From Ariolimax columbianus (Eukaryota; Mollusca; Gastropoda; Stylommatophora; Arionidae), in the NCBI GenBank assembly GCA_036924085.1, contig JAVGWX010000006.1:36817533-36881532 (forward strand): DNA of 64,000 nucleotides, in the 5' to 3' direction. Positions within the stretch are counted from its first letter, which is position 1; each line of letters opens with the position of its first letter. The notes under the pieces were generated by a model. That model made no database searches, had not been told where the DNA came from, and was given only the letters and a program-made list of their open reading frames with translations. Shown in pieces: positions 51,494 to 60,656 of the stretch. Position numbers and translations under genes: made by a program.

Positions 51494-51572
51494 CAGTGAT
51501 TCCCAAACTTTTTCGGTCCACGGTGCCCTTATTGTACTATAATTTTACCACGGCACTCGAAGCCAGAAAATA
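51494..51572. mobile_element. hAT-like terminal sequence
   Basis: CAGTGATTCCCAAACTTTTT then CGGTCCACGGTGCCC has the form of a hAT terminus (CAGTGGTTCCCAAAC...). It could be the outer end of the hAT whose transposase C-terminus lies at 52.4 kb, with younger LINEs inserted between. Confidence 0.5.
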
Positions 51573-51868
51573 GGTCAATATTCAGACTGCGAATGGGTCA
51601 CTGCATACTGAAAATCATCTGTTCAACAAATAAAAAATTAGACACCGACATGTGTCCATGTGAGGCGAACAAACAAACAGTGGAACATGTTCTGCACGTC
51701 TGCCAGTTCCACGAGAGGAGCAGAGTGCCTACGTGGCTAGCCCCAACCGAATTGCAAGATAAACTGTATGGCGACTGGAGAAGACTGAGAAGGATCGCCA
51801 GGTTTATAAGAGAAATAGATGCGATTATTTTAGAGCGAACGACCAAGAAGAAAAAGAAGAAGAACAAC
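51573..51868 (+). mobile_element. RNase H LINE zinc-knuckle C-terminus
   Basis: Reads MGHCILKIICSTNKKLDTDM, CPCEANKQTVEHVLHVCQFH and TELQDKLYGDWRRLRRIARF, then a run AAGAAGAAAAAGAAGAAGAA. Related to LINE-B/LINE-E by layout, but not the same family as LINE-A. Confidence 0.8.
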
Positions 51869-52050
51869 AAAATAAGCGGTTAGGCTGGATAACTAAACAA
51901 AATAAGCGGTTAGGCTGGATAACTAAACAAAATAAGCGGTTAGACTGGATAACTAAACAAAATAAGCGGTTAGGCTGGATAACTAAACAAAATAAGCGGT
52001 TAGGCTGGATAACTAAACAAAATAAGCGGTTAGGCTGGATAACTAAACAA
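51869..52050 (+). repeat. 30-bp tandem array, six units
   Basis: Units AATAAGCGGTTAGGCTGGAT, AACTAAACAA at exact 30-bp spacing from 51871, one substitution in unit 3. It starts directly at the end of the LINE tail. Confidence 0.96.
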
Positions 52051-52070
52051 AATAATGAAACACCTATTTC

Positions 52071-52343
52071 TTCTTTCTTCTTCTTCGTACGCTGTCAGAA
52101 GTCAACTTGAATTTGTTCGAAGAAAGCAGCTGTCATCCTGAGGCTGTCGACACTGCCATAGAGCTTGTCTAGTGATGGCACTGGTGATGGCCACATGTGC
52201 TTTCTCTGGTTCTCGTATGTTGGGCAATTTTGCAGCAGATGTTCAGCGGTCATTTTCCCTGTACCACATCTGCATTCGTCAGTGCCACCTATATCTTTAG
52301 TTTATTAAATAGATGGTACCTCAGTCTGTTGTGGCCTGAAAAC
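52071..52343 (-). mobile_element. LINE-A 3' end, antisense, with TSD
   Basis: Young copy of the LINE-A zinc knuckle and 3' UTR in reverse. Flanked by CCTATTTC at 52063-52070 and 52344-52351. Confidence 0.87.
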
Positions 52344-52424
52344 CCTATTTCAAATTGACATACGGTTTGTGTGAAAAGTAAATAATTACATATCTTGAAC
52401 AATCATTTCATTGAATAATTGTAA

Positions 52425-53205
52425 TTAGTGGGACGGGTAAGGCTGTGGTTTGCTGCACATCTTGGAAAATATTGGAATACAATTGGACACAGCCACCTTT
52501 ATTTCCTGTTTACTATCACAACTGGACGCAACCACCCTCATTTCCTGTTCCACATCACAACTGGACACAGCCACCCTCATTTCATGTTCCACATCACAAC
52601 TGGACACAACCACCCTCATTTCATGATCCACATCGATTTTCGCACGAAACGTGCTTTTTAATCACAGTGACTGCCGAAAACCAAACTTCGCACAAATATG
52701 ACGTCGCAAAAGAAAATAAGATTCTCAAAGCTTTACCACTTAGCAGCGGATATTCATCATTTACTGATATCCGAAAACCAATTACTTCCTTGCTGCCAAC
52801 AATTTTCTTCAGTGTAGTGCTGCAGGACAGCTCAATAAGATTTTCCTCTTCTACAAAAGTAAACCGATGAGCTTCGTCCATGAGTTGGTCTTTAATCTAC
52901 GAGAACTTGTCGATATTATCTTTTTTGAAAGTATGTGTTAGATCAGTTGATAAGCTATGATAGGTGCTCTTCGAAAACATATGTTATGTTGCGAGAGAAA
53001 TCAACTTAATTGGAGACCACAGACTGCTGCACAACGGGAAACAATATTTGCCACTATCTTCATTCATTTTTCTTCTCTATAGCTGTAACTTTTTTCTGAA
53101 AGCTGAAACCTTCTCAGCGTATATCAAAACGTGTATGTTGCATCTCTGCAGGGAGAGATTCAACGCTTTTAACTTTTCAAAGATATCACACGTATGCTAG
53201 TTTTA
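52425..53205 (-). pseudogene. hAT transposase C-terminus (ZBED5-like lineage)
   Basis: Antisense frames read CDIFEKLKALNLSLQ, VLIYAEKVSAFRKKL, then ENLIELSCSTTLKKI, EYPLLSGKALRILFSFATSY and LCEVWFSAVTVIKK. These follow the C-terminal half of the hAT transposases ancestral to ZBED5/SCAND3-type genes (DIF.KLN.LNLSLQG .. YP.LS..AL..LLPFATTYLCE.GFSA). The tail VAVSNCIPIFSKMCSKPQPY is preceded by a repeated 13-residue unit. Frameshifts near 52640 and 52900 and a stop make it a pseudogene. N-terminal domains are absent. Confidence 0.8.
52468..52632 (-). repeat. 39-bp in-frame tandem repeat in the hAT tail
   Basis: About four units of 39 bp, antisense encoding DVEHEMRVAVSSC with variants (VDHEMRVVVSSC, VEQEMRVVASSC, SKQEIKVAVSNC). 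39 is divisible by three, so the duplication kept the reading frame to the natural C-terminus. Confidence 0.85.
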
Positions 53206-53216
53206 TACACTTCTGT

Positions 53217-53260
53217 GGTGGTGGTGGTGGTGGTGGTGGTGGTGGTGGGGGGGGGGGGGA
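53217..53260. repeat. (GGT)n / poly-G tract
   Basis: About ten GGT units followed by about 12 G. Confidence 0.95.
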
Positions 53261-53577
53261 AGCTGTATTAAAAAAAATATATATGAAATGTTTTGCATAC
53301 TCGTGTTTTTCCTCTTAAAGAAAAATATATATTCCCTGTCCTAATTCAAAAGTACGGGACAATACATTGCCACGAGAGAGCTATGGCAAGAAGCAGTAGT
53401 ACTACAAAGACATGTATTCTGCTTCCATTTCCTCACACCATTGTTTTGAAAAACCTAGCTTTCATTGGCAAAGATTGTTAAGGGCTTAGATACTTTGTGA
53501 ATGATGCAATGGGCCCACAGTGAATCCGTAGCTTTGATTCGAATAAACGCCAAGTACTAAGAAAGTTCGTTAAATAA

Positions 53578-54964
53578 CTAACTAGAATTAGAACGATCCA
53601 GTCACTATACTCACATTTACGTACTAAACTGTTAACTAACTTTCAGCGCGACCTTATTAATATGCACCGACTATCTACCCGCACCATCTCTCCACCACCC
53701 GTACCGATACCAAAAACAAAGCTACATCACGCTTTTGATCTCAGAGACTTGCTGACAGTAGAAAAATTGGTGGTCGACTCAGTTTCTGATTATAGATTTG
53801 GAAAATGGAAACTAAAGTGGAGAAACTTTGCTGACATAGCCAAAGCAAAGATGAGCGAAGACCCTATGAACACCATAACAACACCAAAGCCCATTCCTAC
53901 TGTACGCAAACCCACATGGAAGCAGCATATCATTCCGGAGGTGGTAGAAAATATACCAGGTATTGGAAACAAGAATAGCCAGACGGTAAAAGAAAGAAGA
54001 GACACAACCCTGAGGTACATAGGGGAAAACTACCCAAGCATGGACTGGACCCATGCATACACCGACGGTTCTGTAACAAACACAACACAGAGTGGAGGGG
54101 GAGGGGTATTCCTGAGCCTACTAAATGGTAGAAAAATAACACTGTCAGTGGCAACTGGAAAATTCTCAAGCAATTTCAGAGCGGAGGCAGAGGCACTGAA
54201 GGCTGCAGTAAAAGCAATGCTGACAGGTGAAAGCAATGAAAGCCAGATAGTCCTGTTTACAGATGCCCTGGCCGTGGTTACAGCACTAAAAAGCCAGAAA
54301 ATACTGAACTTAATGATTTAAGAGCAGTACTCTGTCAACTAAGTCAGCAGTCCGCACCAAAAAGAGTAGTGGTACAGTGGGTTCCATCCCACTGTAACAT
54401 CCAAGGCAACGAGGAGGCAGACAAACTGGCAAAAGAAGGTGCAAGACTACCACAACCAGATTCTATTGTGACCCACGAAGAGTCCAAAAGGTTAATTAGG
54501 GCCAGATATATGGCCAAATGGGAAACAGAACATACTGGCTACACAAAAAATGATGCCTACTACCAGTTGAACAGAAAAGAGCAGGTCGTGGTCTTCAAAC
54601 TCCGTACAGGCCACAACAGACTGAGGTACCACCTATTCAATAAACTGAGGATAAGCGACACTGACGAATGTACCTGTGGCACAGGGAAAATGACCGCTGA
54701 ACATCTGCTGCAAAATTGCTCAACACACGAGGACCAGAGAAAGCACATGTGGCCATCACCAGTGGCAACACTAGACAAGCTCTATGGCAGTGTCGACAGC
54801 CTCAGGACGACAGCTGCTTTCTTCGAACAAATTCAAGTTGACGTCTGACAGCGTACGAAGAAGAAGAAGAAGTTTCTGATTATCAAAGACGCCCGACCTA
54901 CACTGTCTTTGAATATCTGAGTTGGTTCCGAATACGTGTTCAATTGAAACTATCAAAGATTTAA
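53578..54964 (+). pseudogene. Unidentified ORF or exon interrupted by LINE-A
   Basis: The frame 53578-53793 stays open for 72 codons and, when the LINE plus one TSD copy is ignored, continues in the same frame at 54884-54964 for 26 codons to TAA. A good splice-acceptor-like sequence (TTAACTAACTTTCAG) ends at 53646. Sequence before the break includes RTISPPPVPIP and FDLRDLLTVEKLV; after it, RPTYTVFEYLSWFRI. I do not recognise a family; 98 codons could also be open by chance. Confidence 0.3.
53794..54870 (+). mobile_element. LINE-A, longest copy, with TSD
   Basis: 1077-bp 5'-truncated insertion with an 11-13 bp TSD (AGTTTCTGATTAT at 53781-53793 and 54871-54883). Encodes KPTWKQHIIPEVVENIPGI, then RNase H (MDWTHAYTDGSVTN, SNFRAEAEALKAAVKAM, IVLFTDALAVVTALKSQ), a one-base frameshift near 54300, [39 protein letters not shown] and the knuckle [17 protein letters not shown]. 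The RNase H carries the D-E-D-type residues TDGS, AEAEAL and FTDA. Young, with a single frameshift. Confidence 0.93.
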
Positions 54965-54994
54965 AGACATTTTTTGTCTGCACTAGGCTAGATG

Positions 54995-55135
54995 ATGTCC
55001 TCGGTCCGACACATCCGAGTTCAACATAAAATTGTTGAGTTCCGGTTTAGCCTTCCATCTTGGAATCCTTCTTAGACAGTCTGCCCTGTAGCTGACCGCT
55101 ATACCTCATGCACTGCTCAGCATCTTGATCACAGT
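54995..55135 (-). repeat. Rpt-1 fragment, diverged, antisense
   Basis: CGGTCCGACACATCCGAGTT, AGACAGTCTGCCCTG and GCACTGCTCAGCATCTTGAT; internal deletion of about 130 bp. Confidence 0.65.
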
Positions 55136-55202
55136 GAAGAGACCTGGTTTACATACTTGTAATTCTAAATGGGTGTGTAAGGTTTGAGTATGCCCGGCAT
55201 CG

Positions 55203-55858
55203 CAATCCAGCGGTGTTGGGGGTCGGATAGCTCTTATTAAGAAGGGTGAACAATCCAGCGGTGTTGGGGGTCAGCTAGCTCTTCTTGAGAAGGGTGAACA
55301 ATCCAGCGGTGTTGGGGTCGGCTAGCTCTTCTTGAGAAGAGGGAACAATCCAGCGGTGTTGGGGTCGGGTAGCTCTTCTTGAGAAGAGGGAACAATCCAG
55401 CGGTGTTGGGGTCGGGTAGCTCTTCTTGAGAAGAGGGAACAATCCAGCGGTGTTGGGGTCGGGTAGCTCTTCTTGAGAAGAGGGAACAATCCAGCGGTGT
55501 TGGGGTCGGCTAGCTCTTCTTGGGAAGAGGGAACAATCCAGCGGTGTTGGGGTCGGCTAGCTCTTCTTGAGAAGAGGGAACAATCCAGCGGTGTTGGGGT
55601 CGGCTAGCTCTTCTTGAGAAGAGGGAACAATCCAGCGGTGTTGGGGTCGGGTAGCTCTTCTTGAGAAGAGGGAACAATCCAGCGGTGTTGGGGTCGGCTA
55701 GCTCTTCTTGAGAAGAGGTAACAATCCAGCGGTGTTGGGGTCGGCTAGCTCTTCTTGAGAAGAGGGAACAATCCAGCGGTGTTGGGGTCGGCTAGATCTT
55801 CTTGAGAAGAGGGAACAATCCAGCGGTGTTGGGGTCGGCTAGCTCTTCTTCGGAAGTG
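55203..55858 (+). repeat. 47-bp tandem array with a hairpin in each unit
   Basis: About 14 units beginning CAATCCAGCGGTGTTGGGGT; first two 48 bp, the rest 47 bp. Each has AGCTCTTCTTGAGAAGAGGG, in which CTCTTCT and AGAAGAG are complementary around a TG loop. Variation is mainly CGGCTAG against CGGGTAG. One unit has TCTTGGGAAG and the last TCTTCGGAAG, so few units break the stem. Confidence 0.96.
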
Positions 55859-56169
55859 TGAAAAGTCATTTAGTAGCCTGCCGATTAAGTGAACTTACAA
55901 GCTAACCTCACCTCCTCGGGGTGCACACTGAGAAACTAGAGCCGTGAGGCTTTAGGCTAACGAGGCAACGGCTCACCTGGGGAGATGAACTCTTCCAGGT
56001 CAGATGCAGATGGTGGTCCACCACAGCTTAGAGAGGAGATGGGCGCCGCCAGGAGATTCTAAGCCCAAGATTCACACATGAAAATACAATCACAATCTAC
56101 GATGCCGGCTAGGCCGCAGCCCGGGTTAACAATTACAACGGCTGCCGTCTCACACCTGAGCGAATATTC
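55859..56169. other. GC-richer intergenic, no feature
   Basis: No repeat or coding motif recognised. Confidence 0.35.
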
Positions 56170-56200
56170 TTCTTCTTTGTTCATCCTCAGATCAAGGTAC

Positions 56201-56442
56201 GGTGGACGGCGTAGGCTAGTGGTTAAGTGATACGGCTCAGAACCCTAAGGTGCTGGATTTGCTTCCCATCACACCACCGGTCATTACTCCATGGAAGCAA
56301 ACACATAGAAAATTCAGAATGAAGCAGACCCTTACATAAAAAGAATGCCAAAGTCGGATGTACTCGGCCAACAGGCGCAAAATAGAAACATAGTGCAACG
56401 CTCTCCACCTTGGGAAATAAAGAAATAAGGCGGAAAAATAAA
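56201..56442 (+). mobile_element. SINE-1 with TSD inside LINE-B
   Basis: GGCGTAGGCTAGTGGTTAAG head, GCCAACAGGCGCAAAATAGA body, A-rich tail. Flanked by ATCAAGGTAC (56191-56200) and ATCAAGGTCC (56443-56452). Confidence 0.88.
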
Positions 56443-56452
56443 ATCAAGGTCC

Positions 56453-56787
56453 GGTCGCAAGAGCTGCCGCGGTCAGCGACCCATAGCTGACTGCTAGCGT
56501 CAGTAGCAGTGAACCAGAGCTGCCAAGACCCTTCTACACCTCCACGCAGTGATCCTGGATAACAGGCTTCAACACGACAGGCTGGCTAAGGAGAAGGAAT
56601 CGAAGATGGAAGGCTAACCCGGTACTCAAAAAATACCTGCTGGTCAGATGTATTGCACCGAAATAAGCAAATATCGCTGTAAACTACAACACACTGAATT
56701 CCCTTCTCTGGACTACATTCTGCTACTTGCAAAGCCCTTTACCAGGCTTGGTAGCGGCATATTGAGAACGAACGAAGCCAAGCCAAG
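56453..56787 (+). mobile_element. Rpt-1 with TSD, next to a SINE at the same target
   Basis: Ends GAACGAACGAAGCCAAGCCA. Flanked by ATCAAGGTCC at 56443-56452 and 56788-56797, the left copy being shared with the SINE-1 duplication. Confidence 0.9.
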
Positions 56788-57257
56788 ATCAAGGTCCATG
56801 TTTCTCTTTTAAAGGATACTGTGGTTTGTAAGACTGTTTCTGTCTCTATACAACTTTTGTCTAATATCTGTCTAGCAAAGCCAATATTGCTATCTCTTTT
56901 ACTGCGTAAGCAAGCAGCTTTGTAGGATGTGTTCCACGGTCATGGTATGCTCCCCACATGGTCATCTGTCCCAATCCTTATTTTGTTGTAAAGACAATCA
57001 TTGAGCCATGTTAGCTCAGTTCTCATTCTGAAGACGATGACTTGCTCTTCTCTAGTTAAATTAAATTAGCTGTTTTCTTTTCGAAAGTCGGGGTATTGAT
57101 CAGCCCATTTTCTCCTGCAGTTGACTTTATTTATGGTCTTGTCCTTTTTGCAAGTGATGTTCAGGTCTGTTTGTGGAGATGCTCCTCCACACTTTGCTAG
57201 TTTGTTTGTAGCTTCATTGCCTTCAATATTCCAGTGGAATGAGATCCACTGTATGAC

Positions 57258-57510
57258 TGAGGTACCATCTATTCAATAAACTGAAGATAGGTGGCACTGA
57301 CGAATGCACCGGTAGTACAGGGAAAATGACCGCTGAACATCTACTGCAAAATTGCCCGACATACGAGGACCAGAGAAAGCACATGTGGCCATCACCAGTG
57401 CCCACACTAGACAAGCTCTATGGCAGTGTCGACAGCCTCAGGATGACAGCTGCTTTCTTCGAACAAATTCAAGTTGACATCTGACAGCGTACGAAGAAGA
57501 AGAAGAAGAA
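57258..57510 (+). mobile_element. LINE-A 3' end with perfect 15-bp TSD
   Basis: 253-bp insertion in LINE-B flanked by GATCCACTGTATGAC at 57243-57257 and 57511-57525. Carries the zinc knuckle, 3' UTR and a (GAA)6 tail. Confidence 0.96.
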
Positions 57511-57786
57511 GATCCACTGTATGACCAACCTTGTGTGTTATGCTGAGAACGGTGTAATGGACTACATACTTTGCTCAAGATCTTCATCTGTGTGTAGTTT
57601 TAGCGCTGCTAATACTGACGATGCATCAGTCAGGAATACTATGTTTCCTTGGTGTATATCTTTAATAGGATTACAAGCTCAGCTGTGGCCTCCAGTGCCT
57701 CTGTTTCTGCATGGAAGTTATTGGAGTATGTTCCCGTTGTTAGTAGTTTTTTTTCTTCTTCGCTCCTTAGTATACAATAGACCGTC

Positions 57787-57828
57787 CCTCCCCCCCCCCC
57801 CCACATTGGATGTGGCTTTGTTGGATGA

Positions 57829-57894
<66 letters not shown>
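57787..57894. repeat. Poly-C and (TA)n tracts
   Basis: Poly-C at 57787-57802; about 31 TA units at 57832-57894. Confidence 0.95.
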
Positions 57895-57901
<7 letters not shown>

Positions 57902-58080
57902 TTATGTTTCTAGCAGGTATACTCTCCTAAGATATTCTTTCGTGATGATACATTTCCTTTCTAAATCTGTCTGAAATCCCTTCTTCCCTATTCCCTCTAT
58001 GGTTTCTGCCATGTCAAGGGATTTGTTTTTTTTCTATGGGGGAATTTGGGATGTTTGTTTTAGATCGCTAACCACACTTG

Positions 58081-58804
58081 CGGCGGAATTCCACTGCAAT
58101 GGCTTTTACATCATTAAGCCAGCAATCCCATGCAAACTCTCCCCAACCACCAGTCATGACATTCAAGGAAACACCAGTCCTGTTCTGCTTGTCCAGAGAA
58201 CCAATCGGGTGATCATAAAGCATTTTTATAATTGTCTCCGTACACATTGCAGCAACAAACCTCACCTAACACAGCTCATAACCAATGCCATTCCCATGTA
58301 TCTCTCGCACACCTGACTGATCAACATTGCAATGAGACGATCCAAGGCGCACTATTCCACACTCATACAGTTCATGATAACCATGACAATCGTTGCAACT
58401 GTTATCGGGGTGCCTTGAAAGAATCCCGCATTGTTACATACACTACAGTAATTAAAAAAATGCATGTACCCAATCCATAAATTCCATACATTATCGTTGC
58501 TCGAGGCGGGACTCGAAACTGGAAGTAACTTGCCTGCTTGGAACGATCAGTTACACGAGACGAGTCGGATCTGTTGATAGAAATTCAACACAGCAAGCTC
58601 AATAGCGATTGCTGAAATACATATCGATGTTGCGTATTGAGTTCTGCTGCGGTCACATGGGAGAGCAGACTAAAGTTAGAACCGAGTAAACAGACTGACC
58701 TTGACCGCACTTCATATCCACGCCATTCTCCTAGAAACAGTAAACAGAACAGACGGGCTGACCGATAAATGAGAATAGATACCATGATCCTGATCGTTAT
58801 AGAG
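58081..58804. other. Intergenic, no feature
   Basis: No repeat or coding motif recognised. Confidence 0.35.
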
Positions 58805-58986
58805 TATACTGACAAGCATGGAATTGCACTACAGCCAGGCGGGTCTATGTCACAAATAGTCACTCAACTGTAACATGTAACGAAAGATCGTAAAGAGTGA
58901 AGAAATAAACATGTGTGGCTTCCAAAAACTGAAGTTACATATATATTAGATAGGCCCAGGTATACATCGCTTGAGAATCACCGTTG

Positions 58987-59028
58987 GGGTGTGTGTGTGT
59001 GTGTGTGTGTGTGGGGGGGGGGGGGGGG
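58987..59028. repeat. (GT)n and poly-G tract
   Basis: About 12 GT units followed by about 16 G. Confidence 0.95.
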
Positions 59029-59100
59029 ACAACCACATTCCGAATATAAGAATAAAAACCTGTCTGTTACGTAAACATGGCTTACCTGTTTCTTGAAATT

Positions 59101-59188
59101 CATTGGTTAGTAAAAATAGAATCCAATGGGTTTGCTCCGTTATTTTTAGAAACTGAGTAACTGCAGGGGCGTGGCAGCTGTATATAAA
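59101..59188 (+). promoter_or_regulatory. Putative Pol II promoter of module copy 2
   Basis: Opposed CCAAT boxes and a good TATATAAA box, laid out like copy 1 but with shorter spacing to TATA. Confidence 0.55.
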
Positions 59189-59268
59189 TGACAACATCAC
59201 CATCGCAAGTCAGCAACAAAGACAGCAGCCATCTTTTGCGAGCTCTCCCGGTTTCTAGGACGGCCAGA

Positions 59269-59319
59269 ATGAATATTATGGTCGACTGGAAGCAGGTGCT
59301 GTCACATCGCCCGATATGA
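59269..59319 (+). CDS. Conserved 16-residue micro-ORF, copy 2
   Basis: ATG to TGA, M-N-I-M then VDWKQVLSHRPI. Nucleotide identity with copy 1 is complete from GTCGACTGG to the stop codon. Confidence 0.35.
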   Translation: MNIMVDWKQVLSHRPI

Positions 59320-59525
59320 TACTCATGAGTTTAAGCTTACTTCGTTACCTCCTGGGATGTTCGAGTTTCAGGAAACAACTACTGGATTGTTAGAGATTTG
59401 ACTGTTCGACGTGATGAACGTGTCAAACCCTCTTTCATTCCCGGTTGCCAGGGGCACCAACACCCTCAGCAACCCCGCCATTACCTTTTTTTTAAGGTGC
59501 TTAGGGGTGGGTATGGTGCTCCCTG

Positions 59526-59619
59526 GTGACCACCGAAACTACGCTACAGACTACCTGTTCGATTTGAGCACAATTTCAAATCGTGTTATCAGAGGTCTTT
59601 GTGTAGTTCTGGTGGTCAC
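59526..59619 (+). ncRNA. Candidate structured RNA / hairpin, copy 2
   Basis: Arms identical to copy 1 except for one deleted C in the 5' arm (AGACT against AGACCT). The 10-nt loop (59567-59576) differs at several positions from copy 1. Confidence 0.45.
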
Positions 59620-60437
59620 GGGATCGACGTCACTATCACCATCAGATTGCTGTTAGTTACAGTGTTATTTTCATCTACTATCGACTACTAGTACTATATA
59701 ATATATCCGCAGTCTTCACAAGCTATTTAAATCATTGTAACATTTCAATCAGCTATCCCAAACAGCATAATGAATCATAATGTGGCATTTTCGTCAGACC
59801 TCCAGCACTCTAAAGTACACTTTAAATTTCTATCATCCACTTTCAATTTTCATCTATTTTTTTTAAATTTTCAATTTTTCATCTACTAACTTAAACTAAA
59901 TCACCAGACACTACCGGATTCGTAAACTTTTTTTTCCGTTTGTCTACATATTGACGGTACCCATGTATGCAACATCACCATGTTCATTTCTGCTATCAGA
60001 TCCACATACCTCATTTGCATTGTATTTTTGTATTCTTCCATTACACAATTTGTAACGTCTATCATCATAAAACAACCTTTATTTGTGTATGGTAATGAAG
60101 TAAGCAAAACTCATGAGTGACACATGATGTGTTGTGATAGCACTTTGGTTTCTAGTACCTGAATAATCGGCTGTGTTCCTGCATATTGAAAAGGGTGCTC
60201 AAGTGATGGCTTTATTGTCCAGTGTTTAAATTAATGATGAAGTAAAGAAATCTAGAAACATGTTCTCTTCTCCAGATATCACTCAACAGAGTGATCTAAA
60301 GTAGATTTAGAGATCTCACGCAAGTATATGGTGGACAGCTCAAACATAAATGTATTGAAGTCTGACAGCATCAAGACTAAATGACATTGAGTTGACTGCT
60401 TATCCTGATGTACTATTAATTGGTCCAGTCAGTAGTT

Positions 60438-60539
60438 TTTTTGTTTTGTTTTAGCCTAATTTCTCTAATCTCTAAGTGTGCGTTGCACTGTGGTTTTTAT
60501 TTTGTGCCTGTCGGCACAGTGCATCCGATTTCAGCATGT
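60438..60539 (-). mobile_element. SINE-1, 5'-truncated, with TSD
   Basis: Only the tail half (antisense GCATCCGATTTCAGC, TGCCTGTCGGCACAGTGCAT). Flanked by GTCAGTAGTT at 60428-60437 and 60540-60549. Truncation with a TSD shows that this tRNA SINE can insert without its promoter. Confidence 0.85.
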
Positions 60540-60656
60540 GTCAGTAGTTGATCCAAATGCTGCGAAGGTTACAAGGTGAATGATCGGAGGTTATCCAGAA
60601 TTAAAAAAAGGACAAAACTTTGGATGCAGTACCTTCTTTTAAATGGTACATGTTCT

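Larger units (their letters stand above)
56170..58080 (-). mobile_element. LINE-B copy carrying three nested retroposons
   Basis: Antisense LINE-B collinear with 5174-6145: 3' tail at about 56170, then TTTGTAGGATGTGTTCCACG, TTGTTGTAAAGACAATC, GATCCACTGTATGACCAACC and GATATTCTTTCGTGATGATA, up to GGGATGTTTGTTTTAGATCG. Nested: SINE-1 (56201-56442), Rpt-1 (56453-56787), LINE-A (57258-57510). A (TA)n tract (57832-57894) replaces part of its RNase H region. Confidence 0.88.
58805..60390 (+). other. Duplicated promoter/stem-loop module, copy 2
   Basis: Counterpart of 49195-50645 in the same orientation. CATTGG/CCAATG pair at 59101-59106 and 59123-59128; TATATAAA at 59181-59188; micro-ORF 59269-59319. 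Stem-loops GGTTGC/GCAACC about 59443-59474, ACCTT/AAGGT about 59483-59498, and the long hairpin 59526-59619. A (GT)n/poly-G tract at 58987-59028 lies in its left arm. Flanks beyond the module are unrelated to those of copy 1. Confidence 0.6.

Noticed and set aside
52445..52870. 141-codon plus-strand ORF rich in Pro/His/Trp
   Set aside because: It is the complement of the hAT transposase tail and its 39-bp repeat.
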